This document shows positions 21,266-29,547 of a stretch of 64,000 bases of DNA, piece after piece (positions within the stretch are counted from its first letter, which is position 1; each line of letters begins with the position of its first letter). Where the stretch lies: NCBI RefSeq assembly GCF_001262075.1, contig NZ_CP012073.1, forward strand, positions 1,054,001 through 1,118,000, written 5' to 3'. The stretch comes from Ottowia sp. oral taxon 894 (GTDB lineage: Bacteria; Pseudomonadota; Gammaproteobacteria; Burkholderiales; Burkholderiaceae_C). The notes beneath the pieces were generated by a model. That model searched no databases, had not been told where the DNA came from, and saw only the letters and a program-made list of their open reading frames with translations. Made by a program: the position numbers and the translations under genes.

Positions 21266-21346
21266 AGCCGCTATCGGAACCATAGCTGCCAATCCAGTCT
21301 GCACCAGGACCTGCGGCCGGTTTGATGCCTGAACCTGGCTTTTGAA

Positions 21347-21961
21347 ATGCCTTCGCCTTCCTGCGCTTCGCTCATTTGCCACCCGGCCAGTCCTGTGCCG
21401 CCGGGCGTGCGCGTGGCGGCCTGCGCCTGGCGCGAAGCGGGCGGGCTGGGGCTGCGCCATGAAGTGCGCGCGCCCGCCGGCTGGCTGGACTGCCCGCCGC
21501 CTGCCCGCCATCTGGCCGCACGCGCTGATGGCCTGTGGCGGCGCACCTGTCTGGAAGCCTTCGTGGCCGCCGAACAACCGGGCAACGAGGGCGCGGCTGA
21601 AGGCGAGGGCGGCGAAGGCGGCGGCGAATACTGCGAGTTCAACCTCTCGCCCGATGGCTGCTGGGCCGCCTACGCCTTTTGCGCCGAACGCGTGCGCCAC
21701 ACGGCCAGCGCCTGGCAGGCATGGGAAGCGCGCGCGCGCCCCGCGCGCTTTGCCTGCTCGCGGCAAGGCGATGCGGCCTGCCTGGCGCTGGAAGCGTTCT
21801 GGCCTGATCTGCCGCTGCCCGCCGCTGCCGTCTGGCGCGTGGGCCTGTGCGCCGTGCTGCAAGCTGCTGGCGCCCTGAGCTACTGGGCGCTGCGCCACCC
21901 CATGCCGCGCCCCGACTTTCACCACTTTGCAGGCCGCTTGCTGCGCCTGCCGCCGTCATGA
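21347..21961 (+). CDS. DOMON-like domain-containing protein
   Basis: The protein has 204 residues and no signal peptide. The pattern LWRRTCLEAFVA...YCEFNLSPDGCWAAYAF, followed by a second beta half (WRVGLCAVLQAAGALSYWAL and the C-terminal RPDFHHFAG), matches the DOMON-like family, a beta-sandwich presumed to bind carbohydrate or other ligands. It lies 39 bp before the NamZ-like gene; the pairing suggests a shared role in cell-wall sugar handling (inference). A Glu/Gly-rich insertion (about residues 80-93) interrupts the conserved stretch. Confidence 0.75.
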   Translation: MPSPSCASLICHPASPVPPGVRVAACAWREAGGLGLRHEVRAPAGWLDCPPPARHLAARADGLWRRTCLEAFVAAEQPGNEGAAEGEGGEGGGEYCEFNLSPDGCWAAYAFCAERVRHTASAWQAWEARARPARFACSRQGDAACLALEAFWPDLPLPAAAVWRVGLCAVLQAAGALSYWALRHPMPRPDFHHFAGRLLRLPPS

Positions 21962-22000
21962 GATGGTTGCCTCTTTGTGCTTTCTGCCTTGCCTTGCGCC

Positions 22001-23200
22001 ATGAAAACCGGCCTTGAACGCTTCATTGAATCTCCCGGACTGCGCCGCCCGCTGCACGGCGCGCGCGTGGCGCTGCTGGCGCATCCGGCCTCGGTCACGC
22101 GCGGTCTGGCGCATGCGCTGGACGCGCTGGCGGCGCTGCCTGACGTGCGGCTGAGCGCCGCCTTCGGCCCGCAGCACGGCCTGCGCGGCGACAAGCAGGA
22201 CAACATGGTGGAGTCGGACGACTACGTCGATCCGCGCCTGGGCATTCCCGTCTTCAGCCTCTACGGCCCGGTGCGCCGCCCCACCGACGAAATGATGCAA
22301 AGCTTTGACGTGCTGCTGGTGGATTTGCAAGACCTGGGCTGCCGCATCTACACCTTCATCACCACCCTGCGCTACGTGCTGGAAGCGGCTGCGCGCCACG
22401 GCAAGGCCGTGTGGGTGCTGGACCGGCCCAACCCCGCCGGCCGCCCCGTGGAAGGCTTGCGCCTGCGCCCGGGCTGGGAGAGCTTTGTGGGCGCGGGGCC
22501 GCTGCCCATGCGCCACGGCCTCACGCTGGGCGAGCTGGGGCGCTGGTTTGTGGACTGGCTGGGCCTGCGCGTGGACTACCGCGTGATTGAAATGCAGGGC
22601 TGGCAGCCCGAAGCGGCCCCCGGCTTTGGCTGGCCCGAAGGGCCGTGGGTCAATCCCAGCCCCAACGCCGCCAGCCTGAACATGGCGCGCGCCTACGCGG
22701 GCACCGTCATGCTCGAAGGCTGCACGCTGTCTGAAGGCCGGGGCACCACCCGCCCGCTGGAGCTGCTGGGCGCGCCTGGCCTGGGCGCCGCCCGCCTGCT
22801 GGCCGACATGCGCGAAATGGCCCCGGACTGGCTGGCCGGCTGCCTGCTGCGCCCGTGCTGGTTCGAGCCGACTTTTCACAAGCACCAGGGGCAGCTGTGC
22901 GCGGGCCTGCAAATTCACACCGAAGACCCGGCCAGCTACCGCCACGCGGCCTTTCGCCCCTGGCGGCTGGTGGCCTTGGCCCTGAAAGCCCTGCGCCGCC
23001 AATGGCCCGATGCGCCGCTGTGGCGCGACTTCGCCTACGAATACGAGCACGGCCGCCTGGCCATTGACCTCATCAACGGCAGCAGCCTGCTGCGCGAATG
23101 GGTGGACGACGCGCAAGCGCCCTGCGCCGATCTGGACGCGCTGGCCCGCGCCGACGAAGCCGCCTGGCAGCAGGAGCGCGCGGCGTATCTGTTGTATTGA
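22001..23200 (+). CDS. NamZ-like exo-beta-N-acetylmuramidase (DUF1343)
   Basis: The protein has 399 residues and is recognisably DUF1343/NamZ: HPASVTRGLAHALD, the FGPQHGLRGDKQDNMVES segment, PVFSLYGPVRRPT, LVDLQDLGCRIYTFITTL, DRPNPAGRPVEG and NPSPNAASLNMARAY. The founding enzyme in Bacillus removes terminal N-acetylmuramic acid from peptidoglycan fragments. No signal peptide is evident with the ATG at 22001 (MKTGLERF), implying a cytoplasmic role in recycling, though many homologues are exported. It follows the DOMON-like gene by 39 bp. Confidence 0.85.
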   Translation: MKTGLERFIESPGLRRPLHGARVALLAHPASVTRGLAHALDALAALPDVRLSAAFGPQHGLRGDKQDNMVESDDYVDPRLGIPVFSLYGPVRRPTDEMMQSFDVLLVDLQDLGCRIYTFITTLRYVLEAAARHGKAVWVLDRPNPAGRPVEGLRLRPGWESFVGAGPLPMRHGLTLGELGRWFVDWLGLRVDYRVIEMQGWQPEAAPGFGWPEGPWVNPSPNAASLNMARAYAGTVMLEGCTLSEGRGTTRPLELLGAPGLGAARLLADMREMAPDWLAGCLLRPCWFEPTFHKHQGQLCAGLQIHTEDPASYRHAAFRPWRLVALALKALRRQWPDAPLWRDFAYEYEHGRLAIDLINGSSLLREWVDDAQAPCADLDALARADEAAWQQERAAYLLY

Positions 23201-23218
23201 AGGCTGGCAGACGCCCCA

Positions 23219-23304
23219 GAAACAGGAGCAAATCTGGCGGGGTCAAAATGCCGCTTCGCGCAGATTCCACCAGGACGTCTTGCTATGGATAGAGGAGCGA
23301 AATA
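23219..23304 (+). repeat. Dispersed intergenic repeat, plus orientation
   Basis: It contains AACAGGAGCAAATCTGG, CAAAATGCCGCTTCGCGCAG, the core ATTCCACCAGGACGTCTTG and the end CTATGGATAGAGGAGCGAAA. It lies between the convergent NamZ-like gene and the candidate immunity gene. Confidence 0.88.
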
Positions 23305-23337
23305 GCGCCCTGCAGCGAACGCTCCACGGCGCGGCTT

Positions 23338-23805
23338 TCAGCGCTGTGCGCCTGCCTGGCGCAGGTTGTATTCCATGCCGCCAGCGGGGGCGGCAGGGTC
23401 GAGGATGCCCGGGGCCAGCTCCACCTGAACGGTTTGCCCGCCCACGGTCACGGGGCTGTCCGCGCCTTCCTGTGCGCGGGCCTGCCAGTATTCAACGCGC
23501 AGGCGGTCTGCGCCTTGCCAGCGGAGGTTGGCACCCCAGGCCTGTTCGTTGCGGGTGGCGCCCATCAGGCGGGCGGCGGGCCGGCCCTGCGCGGCAGCGC
23601 CTTGGGGCAGCACGAACACTTCGTACTGAAAGGCGTCTGTCGCGCCCGTGTTGATTTCCACCAGCACGGCGTCCAGCCGCGCGCCGCCGGGGGCGGGCAG
23701 GCGCGCGACTTCATCGCGCGAGGCGGCCGCCGGTGCGGGATTGCAGCCGCTCAGGGCCAGCCAGGCGGCGGCACAGGCGGCGCTTGCGCGGAGAACACGG
23801 CTCAT
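23338..23805 (-). CDS. Putative lipoprotein, candidate immunity partner of the type 44 toxin
   Basis: The protein has 155 residues, with a lipoprotein signal peptide (MSRVLRAS...LALSGC, Cys21). The mature part is small and predicted mostly beta (LDAVLVEINTGATDAFQYEV; ADRLRVEYWQARAQ). I do not recognise a named family. It starts 30 bp after the stop of the toxin-domain gene on the same strand and nothing follows it, so it has the usual place of an immunity gene. A membrane-anchored periplasmic location would suit an immunity protein against a toxin acting in the periplasm; this is inference. Confidence 0.6.
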   Translation of the reverse strand: MSRVLRASAACAAAWLALSGCNPAPAAASRDEVARLPAPGGARLDAVLVEINTGATDAFQYEVFVLPQGAAAQGRPAARLMGATRNEQAWGANLRWQGADRLRVEYWQARAQEGADSPVTVGGQTVQVELAPGILDPAAPAGGMEYNLRQAGAQR

Positions 23806-23835
23806 GCGGCTTGCACAGGCAACGCGGCAGGCCAC

Positions 23836-25068
23836 TCAATCGCTCCAGACGCGCCACAGGCCGGAGTTGTAGTACTCGTAGCCTTTTTTGATTTGCGCCT
23901 GGTCGGCAGGATCGTCGCCGTAGGGGCCGCCATTCAAATCCCAAGGGCCGCCCCATCCGTCCTGCGATGTGCCTGCCTTTGTCTGGGCATCGCCCGCGCC
24001 ACGCAGAGCCACCTGCTCCGGGATGCCCGTAGCGGCGGCGGTCAGGCCAAAGTTGAAGTTGCCGAAGTCCTGGTACTGCGCGCCCTGCTGCTTGTAGTCC
24101 CACGGCCCCTTGTTCTGCACCTGGGATTTGAACCAGCCCGTCGTATCCAGAACGGAGTGGGCATGGGACTCCTTGATGTTCTGGTCCATTGAAACGCCGG
24201 GCGGCATGGTCTGCTTGTCCACGATGCCGGCGGCCTCGGCCTGCTCGCGCGTGAGGACTTTGCCCAGCGCCGTGCCCGTGCGCTGCGCGGCTTCGCCATT
24301 GGGGTCATTGGCCAGGCCCCGCGCGGCGGATTGCTGCATGCGGGCCAGCGGCTGGGCGCCCGCCTTGAACAGGCTCGTGCGGGTGGCAAGGTCTGAAGGC
24401 GGCAAGGCGGCCGCGCCCGCGAGAATGTCCTGCAACTGCTTGTCGTCAAAGGAAATCGTCGTCGTTGCGCCGCCGGGTTGCCCCGATGTGACGGTGGTGA
24501 GCCGCTCGCCTGAAGCGGCCTTCATCACGTCATCAAGCTTGCCCGCCTGCTCCAGGCCCTGCGCGGCGCTGGCGAACTGGGCGGGCGAGTCTTTCAGGCT
24601 GCCCAGCACCTGCGCGATGGCGCGGGCATTGTCATTGCCCGCCGTGGCGGTGGAGACGCCAAAGCCCGCTTCGATTTTTGCCGCGCCGTCGGCATCGCCT
24701 TGCAGAGCCTGGATGTACTCGGCCTTGCGGTCGGCGGGCGTGTGGCTGGCGACGGAAGCGGCCACGTCCGTTGCGCCGAAAGCCTTGGACACGCGGGCAA
24801 GCTGCGAGGCATCCAGGTCTTTGGCGAAAACGTTGAGCAGGTCGCGCCGGTCATCGGCGTTCAGCGGGCTGTTCAGCCCCTTGGTTTCAGCGGCCCAGTG
24901 CTTGAGTTCGTCATCAGAGAGCTTGCCAATGGCCTCGTTGCGCTCAGAAGGCGACAACTCCTTGAGCGCCTGCGTGTTGTCCTTGAGTTCGGACTGCGTA
25001 ACGTCCCAGTCCAGCCAGTTTTCGTTCAGATTGTTTCTGACGCGGTTCAGTGCGGCATCCACGCTCAT
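23836..25068 (-). CDS. Polymorphic toxin type 44 domain-containing protein
   Basis: The protein has 410 residues and no signal peptide. The N-terminal 290 residues are a helical, Asp/Ala-rich region (SELKDNTQALKELSPSERNE; ADDRRDLLNVFAKDLDASQL), probably for trafficking. From about residue 297 the sequence matches the bacterial toxin 44 (Ntox44) family: ESHAH, GWFKSQVQNKGPWDYKQQG, YQDFGNFNFG, a later GPYGDDPADQAQIKKGYEYY and a tryptophan-containing end. Family membership is from memory of these motifs; the biochemical activity is not certain to me. No secretion-system gene (VgrG, PAAR, two-partner) lies nearby. Start ATG 25066-25068 has AGGAGA upstream. A lipoprotein gene follows by 30 bp. Confidence 0.8.
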   Translation of the reverse strand: MSVDAALNRVRNNLNENWLDWDVTQSELKDNTQALKELSPSERNEAIGKLSDDELKHWAAETKGLNSPLNADDRRDLLNVFAKDLDASQLARVSKAFGATDVAASVASHTPADRKAEYIQALQGDADGAAKIEAGFGVSTATAGNDNARAIAQVLGSLKDSPAQFASAAQGLEQAGKLDDVMKAASGERLTTVTSGQPGGATTTISFDDKQLQDILAGAAALPPSDLATRTSLFKAGAQPLARMQQSAARGLANDPNGEAAQRTGTALGKVLTREQAEAAGIVDKQTMPPGVSMDQNIKESHAHSVLDTTGWFKSQVQNKGPWDYKQQGAQYQDFGNFNFGLTAAATGIPEQVALRGAGDAQTKAGTSQDGWGGPWDLNGGPYGDDPADQAQIKKGYEYYNSGLWRVWSD

Positions 25069-25131
25069 GTGAGATCTCCTGTCATCGGTTGAACACGCCG
25101 CGATTGGAGCGCTCTGCCGCTGGCAACACAA

Positions 25132-25151
25132 GCCCGGGCGTTTGCCCGGGC
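25132..25151. terminator. GC-rich hairpin upstream of the toxin gene
   Basis: Two GCCCGGGC arms (25132-25139 and 25144-25151) flank a GTTT loop. The arms are each palindromic. No T run follows on either strand, so a terminator role is uncertain; it may insulate the toxin gene from transcription entering from the right. Confidence 0.35.
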
Positions 25152-25401
25152 CGCCAGCGCAGGCAGGGTTTACCCCTAGGGAGATGCCCGCCCGACGGCA
25201 AGCGTCTGCAACCGGCGCGAGCCATGCCCTAACAATAGCTTACAGCCTGCCTGCATCCGGTTTCAAGCACTTGGTTGCAATCAAGGCGTTCTTCTTTCAA
25301 AGCACAGGATTTCAAGCCGCCTCTGCGGGAACCCGTTCGCGGCCCGGGCACGAGCGAAGCAAGCGCCAGCTGGCGTTGGCGGCGCTGAAAGCACTGCGCC
25401 A

Positions 25402-25488
25402 ATTTAGCTCTTTTATTCATAGCATGAGGTCTTAGTAGAGATTGCGCGAACCAGTGTTTTGCCCCCTTTGATTCGCTCCTCTTTTTAA
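25402..25488 (-). repeat. Dispersed intergenic repeat, minus orientation
   Basis: It reads TTTAGCTCTTTTATTCATAG, then CATGAGGTCTTAGTAGAG, ATTGCGCGAACC and the end CCCCCTTTGATTCGCTCCTC. The core carries GGTCTTAGT rather than the common TGTCCTAGT. Confidence 0.85.
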
Positions 25489-25621
25489 AACTATCTGACG
25501 GGCGGGGCCAGCCCGATGGCGGCGCTTGCCAGCGCCAGCGCAGCAGAATGCGGTGCCCGCTCAAACGGAGCCTGCCGCTTTCGCTACGTGGGCCGCCCGC
25601 AGAACTTTCTCCCCAAGCGCC

Positions 25622-26137
25622 ATGCAAGACGATCTTTTCCCCAACGCCTCGCCTGCTTCTCCCTCCTGCCCCTGCCGCGTGCTCATGGTCTGCACGGGCA
25701 ACATCTGCCGCAGCCCTACGGCGCATGGCGTGCTGCGGAAAATGGCCGATGAGGCTGGGCAGGGCGCGCGCGTTCAGGTTGATTCGGCTGGCACGCATGG
25801 CTACCACACGGGTGAGCCGCCGGATGCGCGCTCGCAACGCCATGCCCTCTGGCGCGGCTATGACCTCAGCCAGCAGCGCGCTCGCCAGCTGACGGCGCAG
25901 GATTTTGAAAACTTCGATCTCATTTTGGTGATGGATGCCGCCAATGAGCGCGCCGCCCGCGCCCTGTGCCCGCCCGCGCTGCGCCACAAGCTGCGGCGCT
26001 TGACGGACTTTTGCACGCGCCACAGATCGGCGCAGGAAGTGCCCGACCCCTACTACGGCGGCGCTGCCGGCTTTGAAAAGGTGCTCGATCTGGCCGAAGA
26101 CGCCTGCGCGGGCGTGCTTCGCAGCATTTGCCCCTGA
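25622..26137 (+). CDS. Low-molecular-weight protein-tyrosine phosphatase
   Basis: The cytoplasmic phosphatase has 171 residues. The P-loop VCTGNICRSPTAHGV carries the nucleophilic cysteine, and the general-acid aspartate is in VPDPYYGGAAGFEKVLDL. The conserved DSAGTHGYHTGEPPD region supports the family. The start ATG at 25622 gives a normal N-terminus just before the P-loop. In bacteria such enzymes often act on tyrosine kinases of capsule export, but no such genes are nearby, so the substrate is unknown. Confidence 0.92.
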   Translation: MQDDLFPNASPASPSCPCRVLMVCTGNICRSPTAHGVLRKMADEAGQGARVQVDSAGTHGYHTGEPPDARSQRHALWRGYDLSQQRARQLTAQDFENFDLILVMDAANERAARALCPPALRHKLRRLTDFCTRHRSAQEVPDPYYGGAAGFEKVLDLAEDACAGVLRSICP

Positions 26138-26223
26138 CTGAATTCACGGCCCGCCCGCGCCGCCTGCCTGCGGGGCGGCTGATGGAGGCAGCCAGCCCGG
26201 CGCCCCTCACCTGTCAGGATGCA

Positions 26224-26310
26224 CAAAAAGAGGAGCAAATTTGAGGGCAGAAAATGCCGCCTTGCGCAATATCCACTAGGACATCCTGCTATGGATAAAT
26301 GAGCAAATTT
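26224..26310 (+). repeat. Dispersed intergenic repeat, plus orientation
   Basis: It contains AAAAGAGGAGCAAATTTGAG, GAAAATGCCGCCTTGCGCAA, the core TATCCACTAGGACATCCTGC and the end TATGGATAAATGAGCAAATT. It lies in the 322-bp gap (26138-26459) between two convergent genes; nothing else was seen in that gap. Confidence 0.9.
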
Positions 26311-26459
26311 CCACCATGCGGCAACTGCCCCCGCCCTTGCTCATGCCGGGCGGCCCTGGCTCTCTGGCAGAAGATCCAGTCTGGCCGCCAGAGGCCGCCG
26401 CTTGCGCCTGCCGGCAGGGCGCGGCGGCGGCAGGAAGAAGCAAGTGGGCGCGGCCTGCC

Positions 26460-27314
26460 TTACTTGGCGTAGCTGTAAACGCCCTGCCCCGTTTTGCGGC
26501 CCAGGCGGCCAGCGGCCACGTATTCGCGCAGCAGGGGGCTGGGGCGGTATTTGCCGTCGCCAAACTGCTGATGGAGAACTTCCATGATGGCCAGACACAC
26601 ATCCAGCCCGATCATGTCGGCCAGGGCCAGGGGGCCAATGGGGTGGTTGCAGCCCAGCTTCATGCCCGCATCGATGTCTTCCGCCGAAGCGACGCCCTCG
26701 GAGAGGACAAAGAAGGCTTCGTTGATCATGGGCAGCAGGATGCGATTGACGACGAAGCCGGACGAGTTGCGGACGGTGATGGGCGTTTTGCCCAGCGCCG
26801 TGGCCAGCTCGGTGACGGCGGCGTGGGTGGCGTCGCTGGTTTGCAGGCCGCGAATGATTTCGACCAGCGCCATCATGGGCACCGGGTTGAAAAAGTGCAT
26901 GCCGACAAAGCGGTCGGGGCGGCTGGTGGCGGCTGCCAGCTGGGTGATGGAAATGGAAGAGGTGTTGGTTGCCAGCAGGGTTTCGGGCGCGAGCAGGGCA
27001 TCCAGCTGGGCCAGGATTTTGTTTTTGATTTCGTGGTTTTCCGTGGCGGCTTCGATCACGAGCTGGGCGGGCTTGAGCGCGGCGTAGTCGGTGCCGGTCT
27101 GGATGCAGGCCAGGGCGGCGTCTTTCTGGGCGGCGGTGATTTTTTCCTTGGCCAGCAGACGGTCCAGGCTTTTGCTGATGCCGGCCAGCCCTTTGTCCAC
27201 GGCAGCCTGCGAGATGTCGATGAGGATGACGCGGATGCCCTTGACAGCGCATGCCTGGGCGATGCCGCTGCCCATGGTGCCTGCGCCAACGACGCCAACT
27301 GTTTGAATGCTCAT
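26460..27314 (-). CDS. 3-hydroxybutyryl-CoA dehydrogenase
   Basis: This enzyme oxidises 3-hydroxyacyl-CoA to 3-oxoacyl-CoA with NAD(P), in short-chain fatty acid, butanoate or polyhydroxybutyrate metabolism. The 284-residue protein has an N-terminal Rossmann fold (VGVVGAGTMGSGIAQACA), the catalytic stretch VGMHFFNPVPMMALVEII, and the C-terminal helical domain motif NSSGFVVNRILLPMINEA. The single-domain form without an attached enoyl-CoA hydratase is the Hbd/PaaH type. It is alone, in the place where aroA or related genes often follow tyrA in relatives. Confidence 0.93.
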   Translation of the reverse strand: MSIQTVGVVGAGTMGSGIAQACAVKGIRVILIDISQAAVDKGLAGISKSLDRLLAKEKITAAQKDAALACIQTGTDYAALKPAQLVIEAATENHEIKNKILAQLDALLAPETLLATNTSSISITQLAAATSRPDRFVGMHFFNPVPMMALVEIIRGLQTSDATHAAVTELATALGKTPITVRNSSGFVVNRILLPMINEAFFVLSEGVASAEDIDAGMKLGCNHPIGPLALADMIGLDVCLAIMEVLHQQFGDGKYRPSPLLREYVAAGRLGRKTGQGVYSYAK

Positions 27315-27527
27315 TTTGATTTCTCCGTTTTTTGATGAAAAAGGAAGCAGGCCTGATGGTCTGTTTCAGGGAACCTTGTTCAGCCCCGCGCGCGAATGTT
27401 TCAAGGCGAACCTCAGACGCTGTGAATGCATGGCGCAGCCTTGCTCTTTCGCTGACGGGCAGGCGGTGAACAAAAGCTTGCAAGGCATGGTAGCGAAGGG
27501 CGGCGGCCGCCGCCTTGATCCGGTCGG

Positions 27528-28403
27528 CTATTTCGCCAAACTGTTCATGCGCCAGCTGGCGCGCATGTGGCTGGCCTGGTTGATCAGGCGCTCCAGATCG
27601 TCCGCCTGGCTGTTGGTGACGGCATGCTCCAGCTTGGCCAAGGCATGCTGGAAGTGGTGGAGCTGGGCGATGAGTTCTTCGCGGTTGGCGATGAGCACGT
27701 CGCGCCAGACTTGCGGATCGCTGGCGGCAATGCGGCTGAAATCACGAAAGCCCGGGCCGGCCAGCGACAGGAAGACGGCGGCCTGCTCCTGCTGGCTGGC
27801 AATGCCGTTCATCATGGCAAAGGCCAGCATGTGCGGCAGGTGGCTGACGGCGGCAAAGGCGGCATCGTGCGCTTCAGCCGACATCTGCGACACGCTGCAA
27901 CCCAGCGCCTGCCACATTTCAGTGGCTTTTTCGAGCTTGGCCGTCTGCGTGCGCTCCATGGGCGTGATGATGATTTGCTTGCCCGTAAAGAGCATGGGGT
28001 CGGCGTTTTCCACGCCGGAGACTTCGCGCCCGGCAATGGGGTGGCAGGGCACGAAGGAGCCGACGTCGTGCTTGAGCACACGGCGCACGGCATCAATCAC
28101 GTCGCGCTTGGTGGACCCCATGTCCATCAGCAGCATGGACGGATTGACGAGATGGCGGATGGCCTTGAGCGTGGACTCGGTCGCCGAAACAGGCACGGCC
28201 AGCATGACCAGATCGGCCCCCGACACAGCCAGCAGGGCGGAAGGCGCTTCCACGTCGATCACGCCCATTTCGCGCGCTTTTTCGGTGGTGGACGGCGATT
28301 TGCTGTAGCCCACGATGCGCTTGACCAGCCCCGCCCTTTTCATCGCCAAGGCAAAGGAGCCGCCCATCAGGCCGCAGCCGATTAATCCCAGTTGTTCAAA
28401 CAT
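27528..28403 (-). CDS. tyrA: Prephenate dehydrogenase (TyrA)
   Basis: TyrA oxidatively decarboxylates prephenate to 4-hydroxyphenylpyruvate in tyrosine synthesis. The 291-residue protein has an NAD-binding start (FEQLGLIGCGLMGGSFALAM) and the substrate-site region VPCHPIAGREVSGVENAD. The start ATG at 28401-28403 overlaps the pheA stop by 8 bp, so translation is probably coupled. There is no fused chorismate mutase or EPSP synthase. In related genomes an aroA-cmk-rpsA run usually follows; here it does not. Confidence 0.93.
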   Translation of the reverse strand: MFEQLGLIGCGLMGGSFALAMKRAGLVKRIVGYSKSPSTTEKAREMGVIDVEAPSALLAVSGADLVMLAVPVSATESTLKAIRHLVNPSMLLMDMGSTKRDVIDAVRRVLKHDVGSFVPCHPIAGREVSGVENADPMLFTGKQIIITPMERTQTAKLEKATEMWQALGCSVSQMSAEAHDAAFAAVSHLPHMLAFAMMNGIASQQEQAAVFLSLAGPGFRDFSRIAASDPQVWRDVLIANREELIAQLHHFQHALAKLEHAVTNSQADDLERLINQASHMRASWRMNSLAK

Positions 28404-29544
28404 CTTGCCCCAGGGGATAGGCCCCCAGCACTTTGTAAAAGGACGACAGGGCCTGAAGCTCGGCCAGCGCGGCGGCCAGGTGCGGTTGCTCAATGTGGCC
28501 CGCGATGTCGATATAAAAATAGTATTCCCACTGGCCGGATTTGGCGGGGCGGGATTCGAAGCGCGTCATGGACACGCCATGCTTTTTCAGCGGCGTGAGC
28601 AAGTCATGAACCGACCCTGGACGGTTGGGCACGCTGACGACGATGCTGGTGCAGTCGCGCCCTGTAGGCCGGGGCATGCCCATGGTCTGCGGCAGGCAGA
28701 TGATGGCAAAGCGCGTGCGGTTGCTGGCCTGGTCTTGCACGGCATGGGCCACGATGTGCAGGCCGAACTGTGCGGCGGCGCGCTCGCTGGCCAATGCGGC
28801 CCAGGCCGGGTTTTCCGCCGCCAGGCGCGCGCCTTCGGCATTGCTGGAGACGGCGCGGCGCTCAGCCAGCGGCAGGTGCTGCGCAAGCCAGTCCTGGCAT
28901 TGCATGAGTGCCTGAGGGTGTGCCAGAACGACTTCGATGCCGTCCAAGTCGTTGCGCTGGCGCAGCAGGTTGTGGCGCACGGCCAGGCTGACTTCGCCCA
29001 CCACATGCACTGGCGAGCGCAAGAACAGATCGAACGAACGGGCCACCACGCCTTCGGTGGAATTTTCCATGCCGACCACGCCGAACTGCGCCGTGCCAGC
29101 CGCCGTGGCATGGAAGACTTCATCAAAGCTGTTGCAGTACACCAGATTGACGGCGCTGCCAAAGTATTCAATGGCCGCCTGTTCGCAAAACGTGCCCTGC
29201 GGGCCTAGCACGGCCACGCGCGGCGGCACTTCCAGCGCAAGGCAGGCGGACATGATCTCGCGCCAGATGCTGGCGACATGGTCGTTGAGCAGCGGCCCCG
29301 TGTTGCTGGCCTGGACTTTGTGAATGACTTGGGCTACCCGGTCGGGCCGGAAAAAGGGGGTGCCTTCCTGGCGCTTGAGCTCTCCCACCTGTTCGGCCAC
29401 CCGCGCGCGCTGATTGAGCAGCGCAAGCAATTGGGCATCCAACTCGTCAATTTGCGCGCGCAACACCCCCAAGGCATCAGACTGAACAGGCTGCGCCAAA
29501 GAGGCGGAGTGCGCGGGTGGCGGCAAGGAAGAGCTTGCGCTCAT
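28396..29544 (-). CDS. pheA: Bifunctional chorismate mutase/prephenate dehydratase (P-protein)
   Basis: The protein has 382 residues. The N-terminal AroQ chorismate mutase (about residues 27-105: LRAQIDELDAQLLALLNQRA) converts chorismate to prephenate, the central dehydratase domain (about 110-290, with GPQGTFCEQAAIEYFG and SNRTRFAIICL) makes phenylpyruvate, and a C-terminal ACT domain with the ESRP motif (MTRFESRPAKSGQWEYYFYI) senses phenylalanine. It lies 3 bp after the DUF2059 gene. serC, commonly found just before pheA in relatives, is missing. Confidence 0.95.
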   Translation of the reverse strand: MSASSSLPPPAHSASLAQPVQSDALGVLRAQIDELDAQLLALLNQRARVAEQVGELKRQEGTPFFRPDRVAQVIHKVQASNTGPLLNDHVASIWREIMSACLALEVPPRVAVLGPQGTFCEQAAIEYFGSAVNLVYCNSFDEVFHATAAGTAQFGVVGMENSTEGVVARSFDLFLRSPVHVVGEVSLAVRHNLLRQRNDLDGIEVVLAHPQALMQCQDWLAQHLPLAERRAVSSNAEGARLAAENPAWAALASERAAAQFGLHIVAHAVQDQASNRTRFAIICLPQTMGMPRPTGRDCTSIVVSVPNRPGSVHDLLTPLKKHGVSMTRFESRPAKSGQWEYYFYIDIAGHIEQPHLAAALAELQALSSFYKVLGAYPLGQDV

Positions 29545-29547
29545 GGC

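Larger units (their letters stand above)
25069..25621. other. Intergenic region between the toxin gene and the phosphatase gene
   Basis: These 553 bp separate divergent genes. They hold a hairpin at 25132-25151 and a minus-orientation repeat copy at 25402-25488. An in-frame TTG at 25526 could extend the phosphatase gene but the added residues look unconserved. No other gene is supported. Confidence 0.5.
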
